Of a DNA stretch of 64,000 nt, positions 10,253 through 20,280 are shown piece by piece. The notes under the pieces were generated by a model. It had not been told where the DNA came from. It did no database searches and was given only the letters and a program-made list of their open reading frames with translations. The translations under genes and the position numbers were made by a program. Source of the stretch: Thioalkalivibrio sp. ALJT. Its GTDB lineage: Bacteria; Pseudomonadota; Gammaproteobacteria; Ectothiorhodospirales; Ectothiorhodospiraceae. The DNA lies in contig NZ_KB907132.1 in assembly GCF_000381825.1 (NCBI RefSeq), positions 1-64,000 on the forward strand, read 5' to 3'. The first letter of the stretch is position 1. Each line of letters opens with the position of its first letter.

Positions 10253-11599
10253 ATGGCGCGTGGAGCGACAGCACGTTCCGGTGGCGGGCTCACCGGCTTT
10301 ACCGAGTTACGCCAACGCCTGTTGTTCGTGCTGGGCGCCCTGGTGGTATACCGGATCGGGACGTTCATCCCCGTTCCGGGTATCAACCCGGTTGCGGTCT
10401 CGCAGTTCTTCGAGCAGCAAAGCGGCACGATCCTGGACATGTTCAACATGTTTTCCGGGGGAGCACTTGAGCGTTTGTCGATTTTCGCGCTTGGGGTTAT
10501 GCCGTACATCTCTGCGGCCATCATCATGCAGCTACTTGCCGCGACCGTACCGGCGTTGCAGCAGCTGAAGAAGGAAGGCGAGCAGGGGCGTCGAAAGATC
10601 ACGCAATACACGCGCTACGGGACCGTGGCGCTGGCACTGTTTCAGAGTATCGGGATTGGCATTGCCCTGAATGGTCAGACCATTCAGGGCATGCCCATGG
10701 CCCTGAACCCGGGCCCGATCTTCATCTTTACGGTAGTGGTGTCGCTGGTGACCGGGACACTGTTCCTGATGTGGCTGGGTGAACAGATCACCGAGCGTGG
10801 CATCGGTAACGGGATTTCGATCATTATCTTCGCGGGGATCGTAGCCGGGTTGCCAGGTGCGATTGGCGGCACGCTGGAACTGGCCCGGACGGGCGAGCTG
10901 GCAGCCGCGTTCGTTGTGATCCTGATTGTACTTGCCCTCGCGGTGACGGCCTTCGTGGTGTTTGTCGAGCGCGGTCAACGGAGAGTCACGATCAATTATG
11001 CGAAGCGCCAGGTCGGGCGCAAGATGGTCGGCGGTCAGTCGTCGCATCTTCCGCTCAAGCTGAACATGGCGGGCGTGATTCCGCCGATCTTCGCGTCCAG
11101 TATCATTCTGTTCCCGGCGACACTGGGGCAGTGGTTTGGACAGGCGGAAGGGATGGGCTGGTTGCGGGAGATCTCGACGACTCTCGCTCCGGGGCAGCCC
11201 TTGTATGTGATGTTCTATGCGGCGGCGATCATCTTCTTCTGTTTCTTCTATACGGCGCTGGTGTTCAACTCGCGCGATACGGCGGAGAACCTGAAGAAGC
11301 AGGGCGCTTTCATTCCCGGTATTCGGCCGGGCGTGCAGACCGAACGGTTCATTGACGGGGTGATGACGCGCCTGACGTCGGTGGGCGCCGTGTACATCAC
11401 GGCCGTATGTCTGCTACCGGAGTTCCTGATCCTGTACTGGAACGTGCCGTTCTACTTTGGTGGTACCTCGCTGCTGATCATCGTGATCGTGGTGATGGAT
11501 TTCATGGCCCAGCTGCAGTCGCATCTGGTGTCCCACCAGTACGAAGGCTTGATGAAAAAAGCGAATCTGAAGGGTTTCGGCGGGACCGGGATCCGCTAG
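10253..11599 (+). CDS. secY: Protein translocase subunit SecY
   Basis: SecY is the channel of the Sec translocon in the inner membrane, acting with SecE, SecG and SecA. The 448-residue protein has about ten membrane segments. The cytosolic loop [19 protein letters not shown] near residues 237-255 and the C-terminal [20 protein letters not shown] are hallmark SecY segments. It is the last large gene of the spc cluster and is followed by rpmJ, as in E. coli. Its start lies 3 bp after the rplO stop. Confidence 0.98.
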   Translation: MARGATARSGGGLTGFTELRQRLLFVLGALVVYRIGTFIPVPGINPVAVSQFFEQQSGTILDMFNMFSGGALERLSIFALGVMPYISAAIIMQLLAATVPALQQLKKEGEQGRRKITQYTRYGTVALALFQSIGIGIALNGQTIQGMPMALNPGPIFIFTVVVSLVTGTLFLMWLGEQITERGIGNGISIIIFAGIVAGLPGAIGGTLELARTGELAAAFVVILIVLALAVTAFVVFVERGQRRVTINYAKRQVGRKMVGGQSSHLPLKLNMAGVIPPIFASSIILFPATLGQWFGQAEGMGWLREISTTLAPGQPLYVMFYAAAIIFFCFFYTALVFNSRDTAENLKKQGAFIPGIRPGVQTERFIDGVMTRLTSVGAVYITAVCLLPEFLILYWNVPFYFGGTSLLIIVIVVMDFMAQLQSHLVSHQYEGLMKKANLKGFGGTGIR

Positions 11600-11614
11600 A
11601 CCAGGAGAAACACC

Positions 11615-11728
11615 ATGAAGGTACGTGCATCTGTTAAGCCGATCTGCCGCAACTGCAAGGTTATTCGGCGGAACGGTGTGGTTCGGGTGATCTGTTCGGA
11701 CGCCCGGCACAAGCAGCGCCAGGGTTAA
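11615..11728 (+). CDS. rpmJ: 50S ribosomal protein L36 (zinc-binding form)
   Basis: L36 is the smallest 50S protein. This 37-residue frame ([19 protein letters not shown]...) has the complete zinc ligand set C11, C14, C27 and H32, so it is the zinc-dependent form. An AGGAGAAA ribosome binding site precedes the ATG. It lies between secY and the rpsM promoter, as in other gammaproteobacteria. Confidence 0.96.
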   Translation: MKVRASVKPICRNCKVIRRNGVVRVICSDARHKQRQG

Positions 11729-11731
11729 CCC

Positions 11732-11760
11732 TTGGCGTAGTGTAAATTCGTTGCTACTAT
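11732..11760 (+). promoter_or_regulatory. Sigma-70-type promoter of the alpha operon (rpsM-rplQ)
   Basis: TTGGCG (11732-11737) and TACTAT (11755-11760) are separated by exactly 17 bp, an excellent housekeeping promoter. It lies directly behind rpmJ. A short hairpin with a CCGGC stem (11763-11775) follows inside a 5' leader of roughly 30 bases before the rpsM ATG. The -10 hexamer and the preceding TAAATT are shared with the candidate promoter before rplC. Confidence 0.65.
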
Positions 11761-11794
11761 AGCCGGCTTTGCCGGATTTAGATGGAGAGGTTGG

Positions 11795-12151
11795 ATGGCT
11801 CGCGTCGCTGGAATCAATATTCCTGACCAGAAGCATACGGTAATCGCGTTGACCGCGATCTATGGGATCGGCCCGACTCGGGCGGCCCAGATCTGCGATG
11901 CCGCGGGTGTGCGTCGGGACATCAAGGTGCGGGATCTGACCGATGCCGAAGTGGATGCTCTGCGGTCCCAGATCGACAAGATCCCCGTGGAGGGTGATCT
12001 GCGTCGTGAGGTCAGCATGAACATCAAGCGACTGATGGATCTGGGCTGCTACCGAGGCGTTCGTCATCGCCGCGGTCTGCCGCTGCGCGGTCAGCAGACG
12101 CAGACGAATGCGCGCACCCGAAAGGGTCCGCGGCGCCCGATTCGCAAGTAA
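11795..12151 (+). CDS. rpsM: 30S ribosomal protein S13
   Basis: S13 contacts the P-site tRNA and the 50S subunit from the 30S head. The 118-residue protein starts [20 protein letters not shown] and ends with the conserved [19 protein letters not shown] segment. It is the first gene of the alpha cluster and directly follows the TTGGCG/TACTAT promoter. Confidence 0.98.
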   Translation: MARVAGINIPDQKHTVIALTAIYGIGPTRAAQICDAAGVRRDIKVRDLTDAEVDALRSQIDKIPVEGDLRREVSMNIKRLMDLGCYRGVRHRRGLPLRGQQTQTNARTRKGPRRPIRK

Positions 12152-12172
12152 TCAGACTGGGATCTCAGGTAC

Positions 12173-12562
12173 ATGGCACAAGCGCAGAATCGGACCAAGA
12201 AAAAGGTCCGCAAAAACATCGCCGAGGGCGTGGCTCACGTGTACGCCACGTTCAATAACACGATCATCACGATCACCGACCGGCAGGGTAACACCATTAG
12301 CTGGGCCACCTCGGGTGGGTCCGGCTTCCGGGGTTCCCGCAAGTCCACGCCGTTCGCCGCCCAGATTGCGGCAGAGCGGGCGGGTACAACGGCTGCCGAG
12401 CACGGGGTGAAGAATCTGGATGTGATGGTCCGCGGGCCGGGTCCGGGTCGCGAGTCGGCGGTGCGTGCGCTGAACAATGCCGGGTTCAAGATCACCAATA
12501 TCAGTGACGTGACCCCGATCCCCCACAACGGCTGCCGGCCGCCCAAGAAACGCCGCGTTTAA
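12173..12562 (+). CDS. rpsK: 30S ribosomal protein S11
   Basis: S11 lines the mRNA exit on the 30S platform. The 129-residue product contains the family motifs [34 protein letters not shown] and [20 protein letters not shown]. The position between rpsM and rpsD is standard. Confidence 0.98.
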   Translation: MAQAQNRTKKKVRKNIAEGVAHVYATFNNTIITITDRQGNTISWATSGGSGFRGSRKSTPFAAQIAAERAGTTAAEHGVKNLDVMVRGPGPGRESAVRALNNAGFKITNISDVTPIPHNGCRPPKKRRV

Positions 12563-12577
12563 GGCTGGAGTTCGAGA

Positions 12578-13198
12578 ATGGCTCGTTACATTGGACCGAA
12601 GTGCAAGCTGAGTCGCCGTGAAGGCGTGGACCTGGGGCTGAAAAGCCGGGCCCGTGCCCTGGAGACGAAGTGCAAACTGGATAAAGCGCCGGGGCAGCAC
12701 GGGGAGCGCCGTACGCGCCTCTCCGATTATGCCGTTCAGCTGCGCGAGAAGCAGAAGCTCCGTCGCATCTACGGGGTGCTGGAAAAGCAGTTTCGCAACT
12801 ATTACAAGAAGGCCGCCCAGCGCAAGGGTTCGACGGGTGAAAACCTGCTGAAGCTGCTGGAGGGACGGCTGGATAACGTCGTCTACCGCATGGGCTTTGG
12901 CGCCACACGGTCGGAGGCGCGGCAACTGGTGTCGCACCGGGCCATCCTGGTGAACGGGCAGGTCGTGAATATCGCCGCCTATCAGGTGCAGCCGTCCGAC
13001 GTTGTTACCGTTCGGGAGAAGGCACGCAAACAGGTGCGTATTCAGGATGCAATGACGCTGGCCGAACAGAGTGGCTTCCCGAGCTGGGTGGAGGTCGATA
13101 CCAGCAAGTTTGAAGGCACCTTCAAGGCGACCCCGGATCGTTCCGATCTGCCCGCTGACATCAACGAGTCGCTCGTCGTCGAGCTGTACTCGAAGTAA
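12578..13198 (+). CDS. rpsD: 30S ribosomal protein S4
   Basis: S4 nucleates 30S assembly and in E. coli represses the alpha operon. The 206-residue protein begins [19 protein letters not shown] and contains an S4 RNA-binding domain ([20 protein letters not shown]) around residues 95-115. Length matches E. coli. Any autoregulatory RNA would have to fit in the short leader before rpsM. Confidence 0.98.
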   Translation: MARYIGPKCKLSRREGVDLGLKSRARALETKCKLDKAPGQHGERRTRLSDYAVQLREKQKLRRIYGVLEKQFRNYYKKAAQRKGSTGENLLKLLEGRLDNVVYRMGFGATRSEARQLVSHRAILVNGQVVNIAAYQVQPSDVVTVREKARKQVRIQDAMTLAEQSGFPSWVEVDTSKFEGTFKATPDRSDLPADINESLVVELYSK

Positions 13199-13228
13199 TC
13201 GCTTTTCGGCCAGGTGCCAGGAGTCACA

Positions 13229-14218
13229 ATGCAGTCGAACGAACTGGTCAAGAAACAGCAGATCGAGGTCGAGGCCGAGAATCGGAATCAGGCCAAGGTG
13301 GCACTGGAGCCGCTGGAGCGCGGTTTCGGGCATACGCTCGGCAATGCGCTGCGGCGGGTGCTGTTGTCGTCCATCCCGGGCGCGGCGATCGTGGAAGCGC
13401 GGATCGAGGGGGTGCTGCACGAGTACACCACCATCGAAGGGGTGCAGGAGGATGTCGTGGATATCCTGCTGAACCTGAAAGGCGTCGCTCTGCGGATGCA
13501 CAGCCGCGAGGAATCGAGCCTTGGGCTGAAGAAGCAGGGTCCGTGTGTGGTGACTGCCGGTGATATCCAGGTCGACCACGATGTCGAGGTGGTAAACCCG
13601 GAACATGTGATCGCGACGATTACGAAAGACGTCGAGTTGGACATGACCCTGACGGCAAGGGCCGGTCGTGGGTATGAGCCGGTCAGTGCCCGCCGCCAGG
13701 CGGAGGGTGGTGACGAAACCGGGATCGGCCGCCTGTTGCTCGATGCGAGTTACAGCCCTATTCGGCGGGTGTCCTATCGGGTCGAGAGTGCGCGTCTGGC
13801 ACAGCGAACCGACATGGATCGCCTGGTCCTCGAGCTCGAGACGAATGGTGCGATCGCGCCGGATGATGCGGTGCGGCAGGCAGCGACGATACTGCAGGGT
13901 CAGCTCGCTCCGTTCGTTGACCTGCAGGAAGAGGCCGGGGAGGTGGCCGGGGGTACCGGCGGAGCCGTCGATCCGGTGCTGCTGCGCCCGGTGGACGAAC
14001 TCGAGCTCACCGTGCGCTCGGCCAATTGCCTGAAGGCCGAGAATCTGTACTACATCGGGGATCTGGTCCAGCGCACCGAGGTCGAGTTGCTGCGCGCGCC
14101 GAACCTCGGCAAGAAGTCGTTGACCGAGATCAAGGACACGCTGGCGACCCATGGGCTGTCGCTCGGCATGCGTCTCGAGAACTGGCCGCCGCCGGGTCTG
14201 CGCGACGACAACGAGTAA
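13229..14218 (+). CDS. rpoA: DNA-directed RNA polymerase subunit alpha
   Basis: The alpha subunit dimerises to start RNA polymerase assembly and contacts UP elements and activators. The 329-residue protein has the N-terminal assembly motif [20 protein letters not shown] near residues 30-49 and the C-terminal DNA-binding domain with [19 protein letters not shown] and [15 protein letters not shown]. The ATG at 13229 follows CAGGAGTCACA; an in-frame GTG at 13214 would add five residues and leave this ribosome binding site inside the gene. Confidence 0.98.
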   Translation: MQSNELVKKQQIEVEAENRNQAKVALEPLERGFGHTLGNALRRVLLSSIPGAAIVEARIEGVLHEYTTIEGVQEDVVDILLNLKGVALRMHSREESSLGLKKQGPCVVTAGDIQVDHDVEVVNPEHVIATITKDVELDMTLTARAGRGYEPVSARRQAEGGDETGIGRLLLDASYSPIRRVSYRVESARLAQRTDMDRLVLELETNGAIAPDDAVRQAATILQGQLAPFVDLQEEAGEVAGGTGGAVDPVLLRPVDELELTVRSANCLKAENLYYIGDLVQRTEVELLRAPNLGKKSLTEIKDTLATHGLSLGMRLENWPPPGLRDDNE

Positions 14219-14262
14219 TCACGGCGCTGCTGCGCCCACCGTTTTTCTAGAGGAAGCCTCTC

Positions 14263-14652
14263 ATGCGTCATCGTCACTCTGGCCGTCAGCTTGGCCGTAA
14301 CAGCTCGCACCGCAAGGCCACGTTTCAGGCGCTTTCCGTTGCCCTGTTCCGGCATGAACTGATCAAGACCACGCTGCCCAAGGCGAAAGAACTGCGCCGT
14401 GTCGCCGAGCCGCTGATCACGCTGGCGAAGGAAGACAGTGTGCACGGTCGTCGCCTGGCCTTTGCCCGGCTCCGTGACAAGGAAGTGGTTGGAAAGCTGT
14501 TCGATGAGCTGGGTCCGCGCTATCAGGAACGGCCGGGCGGGTATCTGCGCATCCTGAAGTGCGGTTTCCGTGCAGGTGACAATGCGCCTATGGCCTATGT
14601 TGAGCTGGTGGATCGTCCGGAAGGCGAGTCTGGCGAGGAAGAAGCCGCTTGA
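14263..14652 (+). CDS. rplQ: 50S ribosomal protein L17
   Basis: L17 is a tunnel-exit protein. The 129-residue product begins [20 protein letters not shown] and contains [20 protein letters not shown], the family signature. An AGAGGAAG ribosome binding region precedes it. It is the last gene of the alpha cluster and is followed by a double hairpin with a strong terminator. Confidence 0.98.
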   Translation: MRHRHSGRQLGRNSSHRKATFQALSVALFRHELIKTTLPKAKELRRVAEPLITLAKEDSVHGRRLAFARLRDKEVVGKLFDELGPRYQERPGGYLRILKCGFRAGDNAPMAYVELVDRPEGESGEEEAA

Positions 14653-14703
14653 GGTTGGCAAGCGTGCGATGACTGGAGCAAGCCGAGGTTCGGCTTGGCT
14701 CGC

Positions 14704-14732
14704 AAGAAAGCCGGCCTTGTGCCGGCTTTCTT
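14704..14732 (+). terminator. Rho-independent terminator of the ribosomal cluster
   Basis: A perfect 12-bp stem (AAGAAAGCCGGC at 14704-14715 with its complement at 14721-14732) encloses a CTTGT loop. The T-rich descending arm ends in TTTCTT. Another hairpin (CAAGCCGA stem, 14679-14697) lies just upstream, between the rplQ stop and the terminator. The A-rich ascending arm would let it work in both directions. Confidence 0.85.
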
Positions 14733-15194
14733 GTGTTTGGGGAGGGGAAAACTCGGCGGGTCGGCTGGCGGTGTCGAGCGTGGCGGGTGAACGACCTTTC
14801 GCGAGAGGCGCCCGCGGCGGGGATGGGGCGACGGTGGAGGCGGGTGTGGCAGGGTCACGACGGATTCGGGACGTGGTTGCTCGCGGAGCCTGGTGGTCTC
14901 GGATGATCGCTGCAAGGGTGGTGGGGACTGCGCCCCGTTCTTCGGTCCTGGGACGTGTCGGGCGGACATGATGGATCGGGAGGGAGCGTTACAGGGCCCG
15001 GGGTCCCGAACGCGTCTCAGCACGTGCGGAAATCCGGCAGGCGCCTTTGGTGGATGGGGTGGCGCGCGCAACGACGCTGAGCCACGTCCGGGGCCTCGCG
15101 GCGAATGTGCACGGGAGGGGGGGCACAACAGGGGCGGGAGTCGCGCCCAAGTGGTGTGGGTGCGAGAGGGTCGGGTAGCCAGTGTGCGAGGCGG
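14733..15194. other. Gene-free GC-rich stretch
   Basis: About 460 bp between the rplQ terminator and the uvrA stop hold no frame that I trust. The longest minus-strand frame is a low-complexity proline/serine/arginine translation with no ribosome binding site and no recognisable domain. The plus strand is strikingly G-rich. A weakly REP-like stretch is visible near 14950-14980, but I do not rely on it. Confidence 0.5.
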
Positions 15195-18047
15195 TCAGGA
15201 TGCCAGGATGGCGGATTGTGGAGCGGAATCCAGGAGCGGGGCGAGGAAGCGGCCGGTGTGGCTTTGGGTGGTGGCGGCGACGGCCTCCGGGGTGCCGGCA
15301 ACCAGCAGTTCGCCGCCGCCGCTGCCACCTTCCGGACCGATGTCGATGAGCCAGTCGGCGGTCTTGATCACGTCCAGGTTGTGCTCGATCACGACGATGG
15401 TGTTGCCGTGGTCACGCAGCCGGTGGAGTACCCGCAGGAGCTGGGCAATGTCCTCGAAATGGAGGCCGGTGGTGGGCTCGTCGAGGATATACAGGGTGCG
15501 GCCGGTGTCCCTTTTGGAGAGTTCGCGCGCGAGCTTGATGCGCTGCGCTTCGCCACCGGAAAGGGTGGTGGCGTTCTGTCCGAGCTGGATGTAGGACAGG
15601 CCAACCTCCATCAGCATCTCCAGCTTGCGGTGGATCACAGGGACCGGCTGGAAGAACTCAAGGGCCTCCTCGACGGTCATCTCCAGCACCTCGTGGATGT
15701 TCTTCCCCTTGTAGCGGACCTCGAGGGTCTCGCGGTTGTAGCGCTGCCCCTTGCAGACGTCGCAGGGCACGAACACGTCGGGCAGGAAATGCATCTCCAC
15801 CTTGATGACGCCGTCGCCCTGGCAGGCTTCGCAACGCCCGCCGCGGACGTTGAACGAAAAGCGCCCGGGCTTGTAGCCGCGGGAACGCGCCTCGGCGGTG
15901 GCGGCAAAGAGTTCACGGATCGGGGTAAACAGGCCAGTGTAAGTGGCAGGGTTGGAACGCGGGGTGCGGCCAATGGGGCTTTGGTCGATGTCCACGACCT
16001 TGTCGATCAGGTCGAGGCCGTCGATGCGGTCGTGGGGCGCGATCAGGTGACGGGCGCCGTGCAGGGCGGTGGCGACCGCCGGGTACAGGGTGTTGTTGAC
16101 GAGGGTGGATTTGCCGGACCCGGAGACGCCGGTGACACAAGTCAGCACGCCGGTGGGGAAGGCGAAGTCCCCGCCTTTGAGGTTGTTGCCGCGGGCGCCG
16201 ATCACGCGGATCTCGCGTTCCGGGTCGGGCGTGACGCGCTGTTCCGGCACCGGGATCATGCGGGTGCCGCGCAGGTAGGCGCCGGTCAGGGAGTCGGGGT
16301 GGTTTGCAACCTCCTCCGGGGTGCCTGACGCGACGATGTGGCCGCCGTGGCGGCCGGCGCCCGGCCCGATGTCGACGACGTGATCGGCCTGGCGGATGGC
16401 ATCCTCGTCATGTTCGACGACAATGACGGTGTTCCCGAGGTCCCGCAGGTGACTGAGGGTGTTGAGCAGCCGCGTGTTGTCGCGCTGGTGCAGGCCGATG
16501 GAGGGCTCGTCAAGGATGTACATGACGCCGACCAGGGCCGAGCCGATCTGGGATGCAAGGCGGATGCGCTGGGCCTCGCCGCCGGACAGGGTATCGGCCG
16601 AGCGGTCGAGGGTGAGGTAGTCGAGCCCCACGTCGTTCAGGAACCCGAGGCGCGCGGCAATCTCGCGCACGATCTTTTCGGCAATCTGGGCGAAGCGGCC
16701 GGGCAGGTGCAGGTCGGCGAAAAACTGCTGGGCATGGGCCACGCTCATGCGCGTGACCTCGGGCAGGGTGTGGTGGTTGACGAACACGTGGCGGGCGGCC
16801 GAGTTCAGTCGCGTGCCGTGGCAGTCGGGGCAGGGCCGTTCGGCCAGGTAGCGCCCAAGTTCCTCGCGTACCGCGGCGGAGTCGGTCTCGCGGTAGCGGC
16901 GTTCCAGGTTCGGGATTACGCCTTCGAATACCCGCTCGTCGGTGCGCATGCGTCCGTTCGCCGCCGGCGTGGAGAGTTTCACCTTTTCGCGCCCGGAGCC
17001 GTGCAGCACCACCGCGCGTACTTCGGGCGGCAGGTCGGCCCAGGGGGTTTCGACATCGAACCCGTAGTGTCGGGCGAGGCTGGTCAGCAGGCTGAAATAC
17101 CAGGCGTTGCGGCGGTCCCAGCCGCGCACGGCGCCGCCGGCCAGGCTCAACTCCGGCTGCGCGACGACGCGCTCGGGGTCGAAGAACTGATGCACGCCGA
17201 GGCCGTCGCAGGTGGGGCAGGCCCCGGCCGGGTTGTTGAAGGAGAACAGGCGTGGCTCCAGCTCGCGCAGCGCATAGCCGCAGACCGGGCAGGCGAAGCG
17301 GGCGGAGAAGATCATGGGTTCGCGTTCCGGCGCGTCCATCCAGGCCACCAGGGCCAGACCGTCGGCCAGTTCGGTCGCGGTCTCGAAGGACTCTGCCAGG
17401 CGCTGGCGCAGGTCTTCGCGCACGCGGAACCGGTCGATGACGATCTCGATATTGTGCTTGCGCTTCGGGTCCAGTGTCGGCAGGGCATCGAGGTCGTGGA
17501 TCTCGCCATTGATGCGCGCACGCAGATAGCCCTGGGAACGCATGGCCTCCAGCATTTTGTGGTGTTCGCCCTTGCGCCCTCGAACCACCGGGGCCAGCAG
17601 CATCAGCTTGTCGCCCTCCGGCAGGGCCAGCACCTGGTCCACCATCTGCGAGATGGTCTGGGCGGCGAGGGTTTCGCCGTGCTCCGGGCAGCGCGGTTCG
17701 CCGGCGCGCGCATACAACAGGCGCAGGTAGTCGTAGATCTCGGTAATGGTGCCGACGGTGGATCGCGGGTTGTGCGAGGTGCTTTTCTGCTCGATGGAGA
17801 TGGCCGGCGAGAGCCCCTCGATCTGGTCCACGTCCGGTTTTTCCATCATCGACAGGAACTGCCGGGCATAGGTGGACAGGCTCTCGACGTAGCGGCGCTG
17901 GCCTTCGGCGAACAGGGTGTCGAAGGCCAGCGACGACTTGCCCGAGCCGGAGACGCCGGTGATCACGATCAGGCGCTCGCGCGGCAGGTCGAGGTCGACG
18001 TTGTTCAGGTTGTGGGTGCGGGCGCCGCGTATGCGAATGCTGTCCAT
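15195..18047 (-). CDS. uvrA: UvrABC system protein A (excinuclease ATPase subunit)
   Basis: UvrA is the damage-sensing ABC ATPase of nucleotide excision repair, loading UvrB at lesions. The 950-residue protein has two ABC modules: the first Walker [10 protein letters not shown], is at residues 31-39, with a second GVSGSGKST in the C-terminal half. Two ABC signatures (LSGGEAQRI) are present. Two zinc-binding modules are visible (CPVC...CPTC and CEAC...CDVC). No LexA-like CTG-N10-CAG box is seen upstream, unlike the E. coli uvrA-ssb region. The neighbours (an MFS gene, then ssb) match the Pseudomonas order. Confidence 0.98.
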   Translation of the reverse strand: MDSIRIRGARTHNLNNVDLDLPRERLIVITGVSGSGKSSLAFDTLFAEGQRRYVESLSTYARQFLSMMEKPDVDQIEGLSPAISIEQKSTSHNPRSTVGTITEIYDYLRLLYARAGEPRCPEHGETLAAQTISQMVDQVLALPEGDKLMLLAPVVRGRKGEHHKMLEAMRSQGYLRARINGEIHDLDALPTLDPKRKHNIEIVIDRFRVREDLRQRLAESFETATELADGLALVAWMDAPEREPMIFSARFACPVCGYALRELEPRLFSFNNPAGACPTCDGLGVHQFFDPERVVAQPELSLAGGAVRGWDRRNAWYFSLLTSLARHYGFDVETPWADLPPEVRAVVLHGSGREKVKLSTPAANGRMRTDERVFEGVIPNLERRYRETDSAAVREELGRYLAERPCPDCHGTRLNSAARHVFVNHHTLPEVTRMSVAHAQQFFADLHLPGRFAQIAEKIVREIAARLGFLNDVGLDYLTLDRSADTLSGGEAQRIRLASQIGSALVGVMYILDEPSIGLHQRDNTRLLNTLSHLRDLGNTVIVVEHDEDAIRQADHVVDIGPGAGRHGGHIVASGTPEEVANHPDSLTGAYLRGTRMIPVPEQRVTPDPEREIRVIGARGNNLKGGDFAFPTGVLTCVTGVSGSGKSTLVNNTLYPAVATALHGARHLIAPHDRIDGLDLIDKVVDIDQSPIGRTPRSNPATYTGLFTPIRELFAATAEARSRGYKPGRFSFNVRGGRCEACQGDGVIKVEMHFLPDVFVPCDVCKGQRYNRETLEVRYKGKNIHEVLEMTVEEALEFFQPVPVIHRKLEMLMEVGLSYIQLGQNATTLSGGEAQRIKLARELSKRDTGRTLYILDEPTTGLHFEDIAQLLRVLHRLRDHGNTIVVIEHNLDVIKTADWLIDIGPEGGSGGGELLVAGTPEAVAATTQSHTGRFLAPLLDSAPQSAILAS

Positions 18048-18212
18048 GGGTCAGGATCGGCTCTGCAGAGGTGTATCGAGCGCCGCGGCCAGGATTCTCC
18101 GGCGCGTGTCGCAAACCCGTGATGGTAACACCCGGCAAGCGCCGGCCATGGTTTCCGCGTCGGGGTTGGCGGTAAACTGCGCCCGCATGAACAGCCTCCC
18201 CTTTCTCTCCGG

Positions 18213-19628
18213 ATGTCCATTGGCATGAGCCCCCGGGAGTTGCGTGCGACCACCGGACTGGCCGCCATCTATGGCGTGCGGATGGTCGGTCTGTTCATGG
18301 TGCTGCCGGTTTTCATGCTGCACGCCGACCGCATCGCGGGCGCCACCCCGTTCCTGATGGGGGTGGCGCTGGGCGTGTACGGTCTCACGCAGGCGATGCT
18401 GCAGATCCCATTCGGTCTTCTATCCGACCGAGTCGGTCGCAAGCCACTGATCCTGGCCGGCCTGCTGTTGTTCGTGGCAGGCAGCCTGGTGGCGGCAGTG
18501 GCGGAGTCGATCCATGGCATCATTCTCGGCCGTGCCTTGCAGGGTGCGGGCGCGGTGGCGGCCGTGGTCCTCGCGCTGACCGCGGATCTGGTTGGAGAGG
18601 AACGCCGGATGCGGGCGCTGGCGGTGATCGGTCTCACCATTGGCCTCACCTTTACCCTGGCGATGGCGCTGGGCCCGGTGGTGGATCGCGCCGCCGGCCT
18701 CGAGGGGATCTTTGGTTTGTCCGCTGCGCTCGGTGTGGTGGCCATTGCGATCCTGTACCTGTGGGTGCCACGCCCCGCCCGGATGCGTTCGCACCCGGAC
18801 ATGGTCCCGGTGTGGTCGGCCTTGCCCGGGGTTCTGCGGGCACCCGATCTGTTGCGACTCAACTTCGGGATCTTTGTGCTGCACGTGGTGCTCGCCGCGA
18901 ATTTTCTGGTGATTCCCGTGTTCCTGCTGGAATCGGTGCAGTTGCCGGCCGCCAGTCACTGGCAGTTCTACGTGCCGGTGCTGCTGGCGGGATTCGCCCT
19001 GATGTTGCCGGGGATCATCTTCGGCGAACGGCGTCAGCAGGTGCACAGTGTCCTGCGTATGGCCATTGCGCTGCTGGCCGGGGTGCAGGTGCTGCTCGCC
19101 CTGCTGGTGCCGAGCGGCGGCGGACTGTGGTGGCTGGCCGGACTGATGATCCTGTTCTTCGCCGCGTTCAATCTGCTCGAGGCCGGCCTGCCGTCACTGG
19201 TGGCGCGTGCGGCCCCGGTCGCCCACAAGGGTTCCGCCATGGGTGGTTTTGCCACTGCCCAGTTCCTGGGCATCTTCGTCGGTGGCGTGCTCGGCGGTGC
19301 CGTGCTTGCGATCGCCGGCCCGGTGGGGGTGTTTCTGGTCGGCGTCCCGTTATTGCTGACCTGGTGGTGGGTCGTGCGTGACCTGCAACCGCGTTACGGG
19401 TCGAATCGGGTCGTGGCCGTACCGGCCCACTGGGCCGGGCGTGAGGCGGATCTGCGCGCGTGGGTTCTGGCGCTTCCGGGGGTGTGCGAGGCCGATCTTT
19501 CCCCCGATTCACGGTCGCTTTATCTCAAGGTTGCGCGTCTGGGGCCGGATGCAGCGGCACTGGGTGCCTGGCTGGCGCGGCGGCCGGACGAGCATCAGGG
19601 CGAAGGCGCCGGCCCGCCCGCCGGTTGA
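18213..19628 (+). CDS. MFS transporter with a C-terminal soluble extension
   Basis: A 471-residue inner membrane protein of the major facilitator superfamily with about twelve membrane segments. The typical MFS loop 2-3 motif appears as [15 protein letters not shown] near residues 69-83. After the last membrane helix, roughly 70 residues (from about 395) form a soluble domain with [19 protein letters not shown], which resembles a ferredoxin-like or HMA-type fold. The substrate cannot be predicted. The same type of transporter lies between uvrA and ssb in Pseudomonas. The ATG at 18213 has no strong ribosome binding site; ATG 18225 is an alternative. Confidence 0.85.
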   Translation: MSIGMSPRELRATTGLAAIYGVRMVGLFMVLPVFMLHADRIAGATPFLMGVALGVYGLTQAMLQIPFGLLSDRVGRKPLILAGLLLFVAGSLVAAVAESIHGIILGRALQGAGAVAAVVLALTADLVGEERRMRALAVIGLTIGLTFTLAMALGPVVDRAAGLEGIFGLSAALGVVAIAILYLWVPRPARMRSHPDMVPVWSALPGVLRAPDLLRLNFGIFVLHVVLAANFLVIPVFLLESVQLPAASHWQFYVPVLLAGFALMLPGIIFGERRQQVHSVLRMAIALLAGVQVLLALLVPSGGGLWWLAGLMILFFAAFNLLEAGLPSLVARAAPVAHKGSAMGGFATAQFLGIFVGGVLGGAVLAIAGPVGVFLVGVPLLLTWWWVVRDLQPRYGSNRVVAVPAHWAGREADLRAWVLALPGVCEADLSPDSRSLYLKVARLGPDAAALGAWLARRPDEHQGEGAGPPAG

Positions 19629-19674
19629 TCAGGTCCGCAACGGCGGGCGCCGCGCTGTCGTCGCCGCATCGGGC

Positions 19675-19683
19675 TGGTACACT
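19675..19683 (+). promoter_or_regulatory. Candidate extended -10 promoter for ssb
   Basis: TGGTACACT fits an extended -10 element (TGn plus TACACT at 19678-19683), about 40 bp before the ssb ATG. No convincing -35 is seen, which is acceptable for extended -10 promoters. A very similar GGGCTGGTAGACT lies before dsbC. Confidence 0.35.
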
Positions 19684-19723
19684 ATCGGGCTTGTTCCTCC
19701 ATGCCCGCTACGAAGGAGTTCCC

Positions 19724-20203
19724 ATGGCCCGCGGCGTCAACAAAGTCATCCTGCTCGGCAATCTCGGGGCCGACCCGGAGAAGCGCGAGACCCCGAACGG
19801 GGTTACCGTGACCAATCTGCGTCTGGCGACCTCGGAGCAGTGGACCGACAAGAACTCCGGCGAAAAGCGCGAGAACACCGAGTGGCACCGCGTGGTGATG
19901 TTCGGGCGTCTGGCGGATATCGCCGCGCAGTATCTGTCCAAGGGCTCGCAGGTCTATCTCGAAGGGAAGATCCAGACCCGCAAATGGCAGGACCAGTCGG
20001 GTAATGACCGCTACACCACCGAGGTGGTCGCAAACGACATGCAGCTGATCGGCGGCCGCGGGGGCAGCGGTGGCGGTGGCGGGTACGACCAGGACCCGGG
20101 TTACGGCGGCGGTAATGCCTACGGCGGTGGCGGCCAGCAGGGCAGCAGTCGTGGCAGTGCGCCGGTCTCCGGCGGGTTCGACGATGACGATGTGCCGTTC
20201 TGA
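19724..20203 (+). CDS. ssb: Single-stranded DNA-binding protein
   Basis: SSB coats single-stranded DNA in replication and repair. The 159-residue protein has an N-terminal OB fold starting [19 protein letters not shown] and containing [21 protein letters not shown] glycine-rich linker (from about residue 110) follows, and the conserved acidic tail FDDDDVPF, which recruits partner proteins, ends the protein. The ATG at 19724 follows AAGGAG; longer in-frame extension into the MFS gene is not family-like. Confidence 0.98.
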   Translation: MARGVNKVILLGNLGADPEKRETPNGVTVTNLRLATSEQWTDKNSGEKRENTEWHRVVMFGRLADIAAQYLSKGSQVYLEGKIQTRKWQDQSGNDRYTTEVVANDMQLIGGRGGSGGGGGYDQDPGYGGGNAYGGGGQQGSSRGSAPVSGGFDDDDVPF

Positions 20204-20280
20204 CAAGCCTGCCGGGGCAGCCGGGCGGCCCCCGGTGCGCCAGTACCCCTGAATCCCTCTACCAGCGAAGTACCGACAGC

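Noticed and set aside
12152-14152. A 666-codon minus-strand frame opposite rpsK, rpsD and rpoA
   Set aside because: It lies wholly over highly conserved genes on the plus strand and has no recognisable domain.
14940-14985. A possible sixth REP-like copy (CCTGGGACGTGTCGGGCGGA)
   Set aside because: Too many mismatches to the core to separate from chance.
14595-15128. A 177-codon proline-rich minus-strand frame overlapping the rplQ end
   Set aside because: No ribosome binding site, overlap with rplQ and its terminator, and a composition expected from random GC-rich DNA.
15105-18122. Long plus-strand frames opposite uvrA
   Set aside because: They are the antisense of uvrA, whose ATPase and zinc motifs are unambiguous.
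18048-18212. LexA (SOS) box between uvrA and the MFS gene
   Set aside because: The best match, CTGCGCCCGCATGAACAG, has 12 bases between CTG and CAG instead of 10 and lacks the T/A core.
18187-18228. A 13-residue leader frame ([13 protein letters not shown]) overlapping the MFS start as ATGA
   Set aside because: No ribosome binding site, no regulatory amino-acid run; overlap is likely chance.
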